Source of the DNA: Sodalis-like endosymbiont of Proechinophthirus fluctus | GTDB taxonomy: Bacteria > Pseudomonadota > Gammaproteobacteria > Enterobacterales > Enterobacteriaceae | Length of the DNA: 7,920 nt | Reading direction: 5' to 3' | Assembly (NCBI RefSeq): GCF_001602625.1 | Contig: NZ_LECR01000005.1 | Span: 385-8,304 of the forward strand | Part shown: positions 1 to 5,943 of the stretch, in pieces | Layout: each line of letters begins with the position of its first letter | How positions within the stretch are numbered: position 1 is the stretch's first letter | The notes under the pieces: generated by a model | Databases searched by the model: none | The model's input: the letters and a program-made list of their open reading frames with translations, nothing else | Told to the model about the DNA's origin: nothing | Position numbers and translations under genes: made by a program

Positions 1-368
1 CCAGCCAGTCAGAAACCTTGGCGCCACCGGAGATAAAAAACACGCTGCTTGCAGCGGTCAAATCTGAGCAAAAATCGGCCGTGTGGCCGGAGAGAAAACC
101 TGTGCCTAAACTGCAGGCGCTGAAGGGGCAGGCGTGGGTAGTGCAGTTGGGCGCGTTGAAAAACGCCGATAAAGTGTCGGAAATCGTCGCTAAGTTGCGG
201 TTGTCGGGTTATCGCGTTTATACCTCGCCGCCGGCGCCGGCACAGGGGCAGATTACGCGGATATTTGTCGGTCCGGATGCATCCAAGGAAAAACTGCAAT
301 CCGCGCTCGGCGAATTGAATCAGTTGAGCGGCCTTAACGGCCAATTGCGACCCTATAGCGTACACTAA
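1..368 (+). CDS. dedD: DedD, SPOR-domain cell-division protein (3' part)
   Basis: The reading frame is open from the left edge (no start is needed inside the window) and ends at TAA 366-368, so this is the C-terminal half of the gene. The segment AWVVQLGALKNADKVSEIV begins a SPOR domain, followed by GYRVYTSP and TRIFVGPDASKEKL, closely matching the end of E. coli DedD (about 220 residues). SPOR domains bind denuded septal peptidoglycan; DedD is an inner-membrane protein whose N-terminal membrane anchor would lie left of the window. The proline- and lysine-rich stretch before the domain is the expected linker. It lies upstream of cvpA as in E. coli. The visible part has no lesion; whether the whole gene is intact cannot be judged. 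A TTG at 18 is only an internal codon. Confidence 0.93.
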   Translation, partial: SQSETLAPPEIKNTLLAAVKSEQKSAVWPERKPVPKLQALKGQAWVVQLGALKNADKVSEIVAKLRLSGYRVYTSPPAPAQGQITRIFVGPDASKEKLQSALGELNQLSGLNGQLRPYSVH

Positions 369-403
369 ACTTCTGCCTGAGTGCGAGTGTGACACAATGC
401 CAA

Positions 404-423
404 AGCGCCAGACGTGAGGCGCT
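404..423 (+). other. Small hairpin after dedD
   Basis: The arms AGCGCC (404-409) and GGCGCT (418-423) are perfectly complementary around an 8-base loop. There is no T-run after it, so it is at best a weak or factor-dependent 3' end for the dedD message. The rest of the 299-bp gap between dedD and cvpA (369-667) shows no gene; apart from the operator and promoter described separately it is AT-rich and includes GGGAAT-AA-ATTCCC at 577-590. Confidence 0.3.
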
Positions 424-591
424 GCTGTAGCGCGGGCTGTGACCATTGCTCTCTGTGGCGCTGCAGGATGTTTAGTCTTTACCGTGTGTGACGCTAGGGA
501 AGGTCGGTGCGGATTTTTTACGCTATATGATTGCGAGGATTGGCTTTTTTAATCGCCGTTATTTATTTAAAACAAGGGGAATAAATTCCCT

Positions 592-620
592 ACGTAAGCG
601 TTTTCCTTTCCTGTTAGAAT
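592..620 (+). promoter_or_regulatory. PurR-box-like operator and promoter of cvpA-purF
   Basis: ACGTAAGCGTTTTCCT (592-607) matches the PurR consensus ACGCAAACGTTTTC at all but two positions (T for C, G for A). A good -10 element TAGAAT follows at 615-620, and the operator covers the place of the -35 element at 17-bp spacing (592-597). In E. coli, cvpA-purF is repressed by PurR with hypoxanthine or guanine from an operator in this position, so the site is both sequence- and context-supported. The transcript would begin near 627, leaving a leader of about 40 bases before cvpA. The operator remains recognisable although purF downstream is broken. Confidence 0.8.
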
Positions 621-667
621 TCGCTATGAACTAGCTGTGACCGGGCGAATGATCAAGGTATGTATGT

Positions 668-1156
668 ATGATCTGGGTTGATTACGTCATTATCAGCATC
701 GTTGTTTTTTCCGCTCTGGTGAGCTTAATTCGCGGGTTCGTGCGCGAGGTATTATCTTTAGTGACCTGGGCCTATGCATTTTTTGTCGCTAGTCACTACT
801 ATAGTTACTTTGTGATATACTTCACCAATTTTGATGAGCGGATGGTGCGCAATGGTCTCGCGATTGCTCTGTTGTTCTTGGCGACCCTGATTATTGGGGC
901 GATCGTCAATTATGTAATTAGCTCGCTAGTGGAGCGAACCGGTTTATCTGGCACCAACCAGGTACTCGGCATCTTTTTCGGAGCGCTTCGGGGTATTTTG
1001 ATCGTGTCGGCGGCGTTGTTCTTTCTCGATACCTTCACCAGTTTCTCCCACAGCCAGGACTGGCAGCAGTCCCATCTGATACCGCAATTCAGCGGTATCA
1101 TTAGGTGGTTTTTTGACTATCTGCAAAGCACGTCGAGTTTCTTACCGGAGCAGTAG
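668..1156 (+). CDS. cvpA: CvpA family inner-membrane protein, intact
   Basis: The gene encodes 162 residues, the same length as E. coli CvpA, with strong matches along the whole protein (SLIRGFVREVLSLVTWAYAFF, then ATLIIGAIVNYVI, ERTGLSGTNQVLG, LIPQFSGIIRWFFDYLQS). Four hydrophobic segments are visible at about residues 4-22, 28-50, 62-86 and 101-122, as expected for this polytopic inner-membrane protein. It was first described as needed for colicin V production; its molecular role is unclear, and later work links it to envelope and bile stress. ATG 668 is chosen because translation then starts MIWVDY, matching the family; ATG 664 is out of frame. The SD is weak (AAGG, 654-657). It is followed 33 bp later by purF, with which it forms an operon under the PurR box. 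No lesion is seen. Confidence 0.94.
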   Translation: MIWVDYVIISIVVFSALVSLIRGFVREVLSLVTWAYAFFVASHYYSYFVIYFTNFDERMVRNGLAIALLFLATLIIGAIVNYVISSLVERTGLSGTNQVLGIFFGALRGILIVSAALFFLDTFTSFSHSQDWQQSHLIPQFSGIIRWFFDYLQSTSSFLPEQ

Positions 1157-1189
1157 TTATCCCAGTAACGCTGATAAGGAAATGACAAC

Positions 1190-2453
1190 ATGTGCAGTGT
1201 TATCGGAATTGTCGGTTTTATGCCGGTAAACTAGTCTGTCTTTAATATATTAAATTGCTTTCGCCTGCATAAAGCCAATGGACTGCTTAAGGATATTTTC
1301 GAGGCTAGACATATACAACGCCTGTAGAGCAATATGGGCCCGCTACCCGACTGCCAGTAGCTCCAGCACCTTCAAGGAGAAACCGTTCTACATCAACTCC
1401 TTATTCGAATCACCTTGGCGCACAACGGTAACCTGACCAACACCTACAAATTGCGTAAAAAGCTATTTGAAAATGGTCGGCGCCATGTCAATACCACCTC
1501 CGATTCGGAAATCTTGCTTAACATCTTCGCCGCTGAGCTGGACCGTTTCCTGGATTATCCGCTGGAGGCGGACAACATTTTCACGGCGGCGGTGGTAACC
1601 TATCAGCAAATCTGCGGTGTCTACGTCTGCGTCGGCATGATAATCGGTCATGGTCTGTTTGCTTTTCGTGATCCCAACGGTATCCGCCATCTGGTTATCG
1701 GCAAACGTGCCGCTGTGGCCGACGGCCGCAGTGAGCATATCGTAGCCTCCGAAAGCATAGCGCTAGGATTCGGTTTTCTGCACGACATTGCGCTGGGCGA
1801 GGCGGTGTACGTTAAGAAAAAAATCAGCCTTTTACCCGGCAGTGTGCCGAGAACTCCCAGTGTCATCTGTGCCTGTTCGAGTATGTCTATTTCGCCCGGC
1901 CGGATTCGTTCATCGATAAAATTCGATCTACATCATCATGGCCCGGTCAACAAGTCCGCCGGCAGTCGGTACGCTGTAATATTAATGCCAACCGCACCGA
2001 ATTTTTCGAAAAAAGTGTGCTGTTGGCGGACGATTCTATCGTGCCTGGTACGAATTCCTAGCAAGTTGTTGAAGGGGAGCGCGGAGGGAGGGCCGCCAGT
2101 TACGCTTATTTGGTTTCCGCCGTGCTAGAAATCTGCTTCCCGAACATGTACGGCATCGATATGCCTAGTTCGTTCCAAGCTGATCGTTCACAGTCGCTAG
2201 TTGGATGAAATTCGGCTCCTTATCTGCGCTGATACGCTGATATTTCAGGATTTGTCCGATTTGAAACGGGCAACGCAGGGAGATTAATCCCGATGCGGAT
2301 AAATTTGAATCTCAGTAGTTAACGGTATCTGCGTCACGCGTAACACAGATTAGCGCCATCTTGATTATCTAGAATTGCCGCGCAATGACGATTCTAAAGC
2401 ACTACGCGCCCCATAGTGAAGTCAAAAATCTGGAAATACATAACCAAAGTTGA
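1190..2453 (+). pseudogene. purF: purF pseudogene (amidophosphoribosyltransferase)
   Basis: PurF makes 5-phosphoribosylamine from PRPP and glutamine, the first committed step of de novo purine synthesis. The start (MC, keeping the N-terminal nucleophile Cys) and SD AAGGA (1176-1180) are preserved, but TAG at 1232-1234 (MPVN then stop, where E. coli has Gln) ends it after 14 codons. An in-frame loss of roughly 20 codons follows, then TAG 1325-1327, loss of the IGHV segment with a frameshift, an open stretch 1415-1840 ([30 protein letters not shown]), another frameshift near 1845 before [18 protein letters not shown], loss of about 65 codons, and TAG 2059-2061 just after the altered PRPP loop ([11 protein letters not shown], normally LVDDSIVRGTT). 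The degraded C-terminus (FPNMYGIDMPS, then EVKNLEIHNQS) ends at TGA 2451-2453. The normal protein has about 505 residues. No functional enzyme is possible. Confidence 0.95.
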
Positions 2454-2461
2454 TCGGTACC

Positions 2462-2497
2462 GCGCGGGTGCAGTAGGCTGTGCCGCTGTACCCGCGC
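2462..2497 (+). terminator. Long hairpin after purF, possible terminator
   Basis: GCGCGGGTGCAG (2462-2473) pairs with CTGTACCCGCGC (2486-2497) through 12 pairs, one being G-U, around a 12-base loop. It lies 9 bases after the purF stop, where the cvpA-purF transcript should end. No T-run follows directly (TTCATGG), so it may act as an RNA 3'-end stabiliser or a weak terminator rather than a classic intrinsic one. It could instead be a dispersed repeat, which this window alone cannot show. Confidence 0.5.
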
Positions 2498-2583
2498 TTC
2501 ATGGCAACTGGTCATCTTTTCTGCCCTGGTGGCCAAATAAGCCTGGTTTTTTTATTGTCTTTCCTACTGGCGGGAGTTAAGGT

Positions 2584-3153
2584 ATGAAACGTCTGATTGT
2601 CGGTATCAGCGGCGCCAGCGGCGCCGTGTATGGTGTTCGCCTGCTACAGGTGCTGAGCGCACTGCCAGAGGTTGAAACCCATCTAGTCATAAGTCCGGCT
2701 GCGCGGCAAACCCTGGCGCTGGAGACGACGTATAGCCTGCGTGAAGTCCAGGCGCTGGCGGATGTAGTGCATGATTCCCGCGACATTGCTGCTAGCATCA
2801 GCTCTGGTTCATTCCAGACCCTCGGGATGGTTATCCTGCCCTGTTCGATGAAAACGCTCTCCGGTATTGTCAATAGCTACAGCGATGGTCTGTTGACGCG
2901 CGCCGCGGATGTGGTGCTAAAGGAGCGACGCCGGTTGGTGCTCGGGGTGCGTGAAACACCGTTGCATCTCGGCCACCTGCGCCTGATGGCCCTAGCGGCT
3001 GAACTCGGCGCAGTTATCACACCCCCGGTCCCGGCCTTTTATCACCAGCCTGCTCAGGTTAGTGATATCATAGACCAAACGGTCAACCGCACGTTGGATC
3101 AATTTGATCTGGTACTGCCGCAAGATTTGTTTCAGCGTTGGCGAGGAGGTTGA
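2584..3153 (+). CDS. ubiX: UbiX flavin prenyltransferase, intact
   Basis: UbiX joins a dimethylallyl group to FMN, making the prenylated FMN used by the decarboxylase UbiD in ubiquinone synthesis. The product has 189 residues, the same as E. coli UbiX. Visible family features are the N-terminal FMN-binding loop GISGASGAVYG (7-17), the ASISSGSFQT segment (70-79), the PCSMKTLSGI segment (86-95), KERRRLVLGVRETPLHLGHL (113-132) carrying the Lys/Arg/Glu residues that contact FMN and the dimethylallyl phosphate, PPVPAFYH (147-154), and a C-terminal Arg185. The start is set by GGGAG at 2572-2576 and a second AAGG next to ATG 2584. It is flanked on both sides by pseudogenes, so its integrity suggests continuing selection. 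It does not share an operon with live neighbours in the window. Confidence 0.96.
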   Translation: MKRLIVGISGASGAVYGVRLLQVLSALPEVETHLVISPAARQTLALETTYSLREVQALADVVHDSRDIAASISSGSFQTLGMVILPCSMKTLSGIVNSYSDGLLTRAADVVLKERRRLVLGVRETPLHLGHLRLMALAAELGAVITPPVPAFYHQPAQVSDIIDQTVNRTLDQFDLVLPQDLFQRWRGG

Positions 3154-3178
3154 CACTTGCTGCTAGCTATATTTTAAT
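3150..3178 (+). promoter_or_regulatory. Near-consensus sigma-70 promoter overlapping the ubiX stop
   Basis: TTGACA (3150-3155, a perfect -35) is followed after exactly 17 bases by TTTAAT (3173-3178, five of six matches to TATAAT). The -35 overlaps the ubiX stop codon TGA (3151-3153). Transcription would start near 3185 and run through a leader of about 140 bases into the argT/hisJ remnant. In E. coli, promoters for the argT/hisJ transport genes lie in this gap, so it is probably the surviving promoter of the now dead transporter. The remaining gap to 3322 shows no gene. Confidence 0.6.
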
Positions 3179-3322
3179 AATCAATTAAATGAATGAATGG
3201 CGTACGAGCGACGGCGGGTGACCGTGTACAGCACGACGGATAGTATGAAATGTGCAAATAGTTCCGGCTAATAAAGAGCACACACCATACTAGGCAATGA
3301 ATAATTATATTGAAGGTTTTTT

Positions 3323-3640
3323 ATAAAAAAGCTGATAAAAGTTCTTCCTTTTGATAGCGACGCTAATTTACACGGGCAACGCAGTACCCAAAACATCAAA
3401 AAACGCGATTATCTCCTCTTTATCGATCACTGAAAAAACGCCAGCCAGTAGGAAACCAACTCCACCGATAAGCTTTGCGCCGCCAAAGTGTGTCTGATCG
3501 CTAGAGATAGCAGCCAGATTATTACCCCAACGCTAGAATCTCTGCACGGCAAACGCGTGAGAGTGCTGCAAGGGTCTAGATCCAGGAAAGCCTACGCCAA
3601 TGCTCTATATCAACTTTCTGGAAAAGCCCAGATAAGGATC
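3323..3640 (+). pseudogene. argT: argT/hisJ periplasmic binding-protein remnant
   Basis: This is the remnant of a lysine/arginine/ornithine- or histidine-binding protein feeding the HisQMP transporter. Recognisable pieces, in different frames, are AIISSLSITEK (from 3405), TDKLCAAKVCLIA (near 3457), TPTLESLHGKRVRVLQGS (about 3523-3580) and AYAN just after. LQGS followed by AYAN and the PTLESL form resemble ArgT slightly more than HisJ, so the symbol is tentative. At the 5' end GAAGG (3312-3316) precedes ATA AAA AAG CTG at 3323, which looks like a MKKL signal-peptide start with ATG changed to ATA. Most of the signal peptide, the N-terminal lobe and the whole C-terminal half (normally about 260 residues in all) are missing. 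It runs directly into a hisP fragment. Confidence 0.8.
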
Positions 3641-3881
3641 GATTGCCGTGAATAACGAAAATATTCATTTATTGCTCGATAATGACAGCCAGCTAAAAGT
3701 ATTCGATAAAAAGTAATTGCAGCTGCCGCACACACCCGGCTGAAAAATGATATTTAAGCATCTTAATTGATGGAGCCATACGACCGTGCTGGAAAACGTC
3801 ATAGAAGAGACGGTGCAGGACTGGGCCTCAGCAAAAACGACGCGAGGGCACCTGCGAGAGCGCCAAATACCCCATCAATCT

Positions 3882-3941
3882 CTCCGGTTCCATCACCGGC
3901 GCGCGCATAATTAAGGAAACGTGCCGGTGATGGAACCGGAG
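3882..3941. repeat. Perfect 19-bp inverted repeat inside hisP
   Basis: CTCCGGTTCCATCACCGGC (3882-3900) and GCCGGTGATGGAACCGGAG (3923-3941) are exact reverse complements separated by 22 bases. The left arm sits where the hisP signature LSGGQQQRVSIARA should be and the right arm where ALAMEPE should be. An intact hisP would not carry this symmetry, so the repeat seems to have arisen during decay. Confidence 0.85.
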
Positions 3942-4077
3942 GCGCTGTTGTTTAATGAACCAACCTCGGCGCTGGACCAGGAGTTGGTCAACAAAGTGCT
4001 GCGTATCATGTAAAAGCTGGCCAAAGAAGGCAAGACCATAATGGTGACAACGCGCGAAATAAAGTTCGCGCGCCATG

Positions 4078-4111
4078 TTTCCAATCATATCATCTTTCCA
4101 ATCATATCATC
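4078..4111. repeat. 17-bp perfect tandem duplication in hisP
   Basis: TTTCCAATCATATCATC occurs twice head to tail (4078-4094 and 4095-4111) within the stretch encoding VSNHIIF. Seventeen is not a multiple of three, so the copy adds a frameshift. Simple slippage during replication is the likely origin. Confidence 0.9.
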
Positions 4112-4243
4112 TTCCTGTATAGGGAGATCGAAGAGCAGTGGCTCGCCGTCAAAGGTATTTGGCAGCCTAAAGAAGCCCGCGGCTGCAGTAATTCCTCTCT
4201 GGGGCCTTTCTTTAAGTAACCGCGCAGATTTGTATATGATGTT

Positions 4244-5139
4244 GACGATTTCCGGTTAGGTTTTAGTGCCGCTTCTAGCTCGCTGAAGCAAAAAGTGAAA
4301 CCGGCTTTGGTCGGCCTCCTCGGTATTGCCCGTTATCCGCTGAGAAACAGCTGTACCGCCCGCACCGGCACACGGGTGAAGAATGGCTAGTGCAGGACCA
4401 GGACCCCAGACAGTACATTGCCGAAAATGCTCATTGCGCATCGGATAGGTAGGGCAGACACGTTGAACACACCCACCAGGCTGTCGATAGTCTGCATGAA
4501 CAATATTGCGTTGACGATATCATCGATGTAGATCCAGGACATAAACTGGATACCTACCGTCGCCGATCGGGCCATTCAGTCCGACTTTGTACAGCAGCAA
4601 GAGCCTTGCCCATTAAGCCGCCGGCGGCGGCCTATCCACCACGTCAATACGCGACAGACACAAGCGGGTTTTCTCGCTACGCGCCCATAGAGCCAAACTT
4701 TCCAGAGTGCCCATAGCGTATGGGAGAAATCGATAATCAGCGTTCACAAATACCCATCAGGGCATCATCCTAGTAGCCAGAATAGTCAGTGGCGGAGCTG
4801 GAAATGAACACCGACGGTGGATTGTCGCTCTGCGTATCAGTAGACTCAATTGGTCGGCGACGTCCCAGCGACTCTGACATAGCTTGTTTTTTGCTCGTCT
4901 GTCCAGCGGAGCTCAGCGATAGGCTCGCCGACAAGGTTTATCGCCGCATCGAACTCGTTTAGATGTACTATCGGCGCCAGTGTGGTCAAGCGTGGTCATA
5001 GTAGCGATCTCCGGTCCCAGCGTCTGCCGCACGAGCTGAGCATTGCGGGTCAACATGGTAACATAGTGCGATAAGTTTTGTAGTCTCATAACCAGGTGCT
5101 GGTCAATAGCCCAGTCCCGCCAGTCACTAAAATTTTCAT
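4244..5139 (-). pseudogene. yfcH: yfcH pseudogene (SDR-like epimerase family)
   Basis: YfcH belongs to the atypical short-chain dehydrogenase family (TIGR01777, about 297 residues; no established substrate). On the minus strand ATG 5139-5137 has a preceding GGAG and gives MKILVTGGTGLL, the Rossmann nucleotide-binding loop, then a frameshift to TSTW and a stop. Later pieces lie in different frames: QHLVMRLQNLSHYVTMLTRN, NEFDAAINLVGEPIAELRWTDEQK, NPPSVFISSSATDYSGY, REKTRLCLSRIDVV, VGLNGPIGDGR, then MSWIYIDDIVNAILF with FNVSALPIR, and a C-terminal piece RAIPRRPTKAGFTF. Multiple stops and frameshifts separate them. The 3' limit is approximate because the final frame has no clear native stop before it meets the end of convergent hisP. 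E. coli has rpnB/yfcI between these genes; there is no room for it here. Confidence 0.88.
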
Positions 5140-5189
5140 GGTGGTATTCTCCGCTTAATGTTAATAGCTGAGTCTGGACCTTGGGAGGA

Positions 5190-5670
5190 CACATGCAGCT
5201 ATATAATGATGATCCTGCAACTGCTCATCTAACAGCCATACAGTCGTGCGGTTTCAGTACGGTGGCGATTTTGATGGCATCAGGCACTTTTCCCAGGGCA
5301 TACTTGGCTAAATTAGTAGTTTTGGCTAAGCATTGGCCCAAAGCCCGCCATTTGCCAGAATAGCTATTACAGAGTAGTGTGCCGTTCGCGCAGTTCGTGC
5401 GACAACAACAGTTATCCGGTTTTCTCGGCCAGATAGAGCAAAAATAGCGCCCGATTCAAACAGGATTAACAGCACGGCGCACGCTGGTTCTCTCTCAGCG
5501 ATTGCCGGAATTTTGTTATTCGTCGAAAAGAGTGAAGAAGGCCGGCTTGAATTGATCGCCGGCGCTAATATCCAGGCGGTGAAGCTGATAACGCGTGCCG
5601 CGGTCTCTTCTAAAAACAGTGTAGTTTTATGGCTATTTGGCGTAGTGGGCGCATAATAAAGGTCAAGCAT
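5190..5670 (-). pseudogene. yfcG: yfcG pseudogene (glutathione S-transferase family), 3' truncated
   Basis: YfcG is a GST-like disulfide-bond reductase of about 215 residues. A strong SD (AGGAGG) precedes ATG 5670-5668, giving MLDLYYAPTTPNSHKTTLFLEE, close to MIDLYFAPTPNGHKITLFLEE of E. coli, with one extra Thr before the active-site Asn region. NNKIPAIAE and LFESGAI (the glutathione-binding Glu-Ser) are readable, but the sequence between is short and altered. Near 5350 the frame shifts to QMAGFGPMLSQNY, then stops; a later frame gives TARLYG and DEQLQ. The last third of the protein is absent and the remnant ends about 50 bp before yfcH, so a deletion took the yfcG 3' end together with nearly all of folX. 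Confidence 0.88.
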
Positions 5671-5762
5671 AAAGCCTCCTTCAGGATAACGTGAGTGACT
5701 TAACTGTAGTACAAAAGCGCAGGGGATAAAATTGAATAAGCGGCGGGTGTAGTAAGCAGGCC

Positions 5763-5776
5763 TTATTGCGCAATAA
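5763..5776. promoter_or_regulatory. 14-bp perfect palindrome upstream of yfcG
   Basis: TTATTGCGCAATAA is a perfect palindrome about 93 bp upstream of the yfcG start and on the near side of the yfcE start, in the gap between divergently oriented genes. Its dyad symmetry and T-N11-A-compatible form could suit a dimeric regulator such as LysR or MarR types, but I cannot name one. No function is shown. Confidence 0.4.
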
Positions 5777-5788
5777 CCCGTCAATCCC

Positions 5789-5810
5789 CGCTATCCACGA
5801 CAGGATAGCG
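5789..5810. other. 8-bp hairpin between yfcG and yfcE
   Basis: CGCTATCC (5789-5796) and GGATAGCG (5803-5810) pair perfectly around a 6-base loop. No T-run follows on either strand, so a terminator is not supported. The gap 5671-5943 would hold yfcF in E. coli; no yfcF-like protein segment could be read on either strand. Confidence 0.4.
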
Positions 5811-5851
5811 CTGACGCTGACAGCCTAAAGCCTTGCTAAGCCTGGCCTGCT

Positions 5852-5897
5852 GCGCCGTCTGTACGGGCGCGGCGGGCGGGGGTCGGCGGCGCGCGGG
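5852..5897 (+). other. G-rich tract with hairpin, possible quadruplex
   Basis: GCGCCGT-CTGT-ACGGGCGC (5852-5870) forms a 7-pair stem with one bulged G. It merges into a G-rich tract with G-runs of at least three at 5865-5867, 5874-5876, 5878-5882 and 5895-5897; the last loop is 12 bases, so a quadruplex is only possible, not likely. The tract is much richer in G+C than its surroundings. Confidence 0.35.
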
Positions 5898-5932
5898 TCG
5901 ACACATACGCAATAGTCGACACACACGCAATA
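5897..5932. repeat. 18-bp tandem duplication just before yfcE
   Basis: GTCGACACATACGCAATA (5897-5914) is followed directly by GTCGACACACACGCAATA (5915-5932), with one difference. The second copy ends at an ATG (5932) that lies in frame with yfcE. The duplication sits where the yfcE ribosome-binding region should be, and no convincing SD is visible there. Confidence 0.85.
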
Positions 5933-5943
5933 TGAAGAAAAAA

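Larger units (their letters stand above)
3645..4219 (+). pseudogene. hisP: hisP ABC-transporter ATPase pseudogene, 5' truncated
   Basis: HisP is the cytoplasmic ATPase of the histidine/lysine/arginine importer HisQMP. The match begins at about residue 65 of roughly 257 (ENIHLLLDNDSQLKVFDKK), so the Walker A loop GSSGSGKST is gone, as are hisQ and hisM. TAA follows at 3714-3716, then in other frames IFKHLN with TGA 3768-3770 before WSHTTVLENVI, LGLSKNDARA, the ABC signature region cut to LSG (about 3880), MEPEALLFNEPTSALDQELV (Walker B Asp changed to Asn) and VLRIM with TAA 4011-4013 in place of Gln. KLAKEGKT and FARHVSNHIIF follow, then a 17-bp tandem duplication and a shifted C-terminus ending in FFK and TAA 4217-4219. 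It converges on yfcH. It cannot produce a working ATPase. Confidence 0.92.

Noticed and set aside
1..17. Match of 15 of 17 bases between the left edge and about 3441-3457 (CCAGCCAGT..GAAACC)
   Set aside because: It is short and gapped, the two places lie in unrelated genes (dedD and argT/hisJ), and no flanking similarity supports a mobile repeat.
9..446. 145-codon open frame on the minus strand at the left end
   Set aside because: It lies opposite the clear SPOR coding sequence of dedD and resembles no family I know; it is a shadow of GC-rich coding.
2529..2553. GGCC...GCC followed by a seven-T run before ubiX as an intrinsic terminator
   Set aside because: Only three base pairs can form next to the T-run; too weak to call.
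3888..3935. Inverted repeat in hisP as terminal repeats of an insertion element
   Set aside because: Only 22 bases lie between the arms, there is no transposase and no target-site duplication, and hisP coding continues across it.
5671..5784. N-terminal extension of the yfcG frame by 38 codons
   Set aside because: The family start MLDLYYAP has its own AGGAGG at ideal spacing; the upstream part is merely free of stops.
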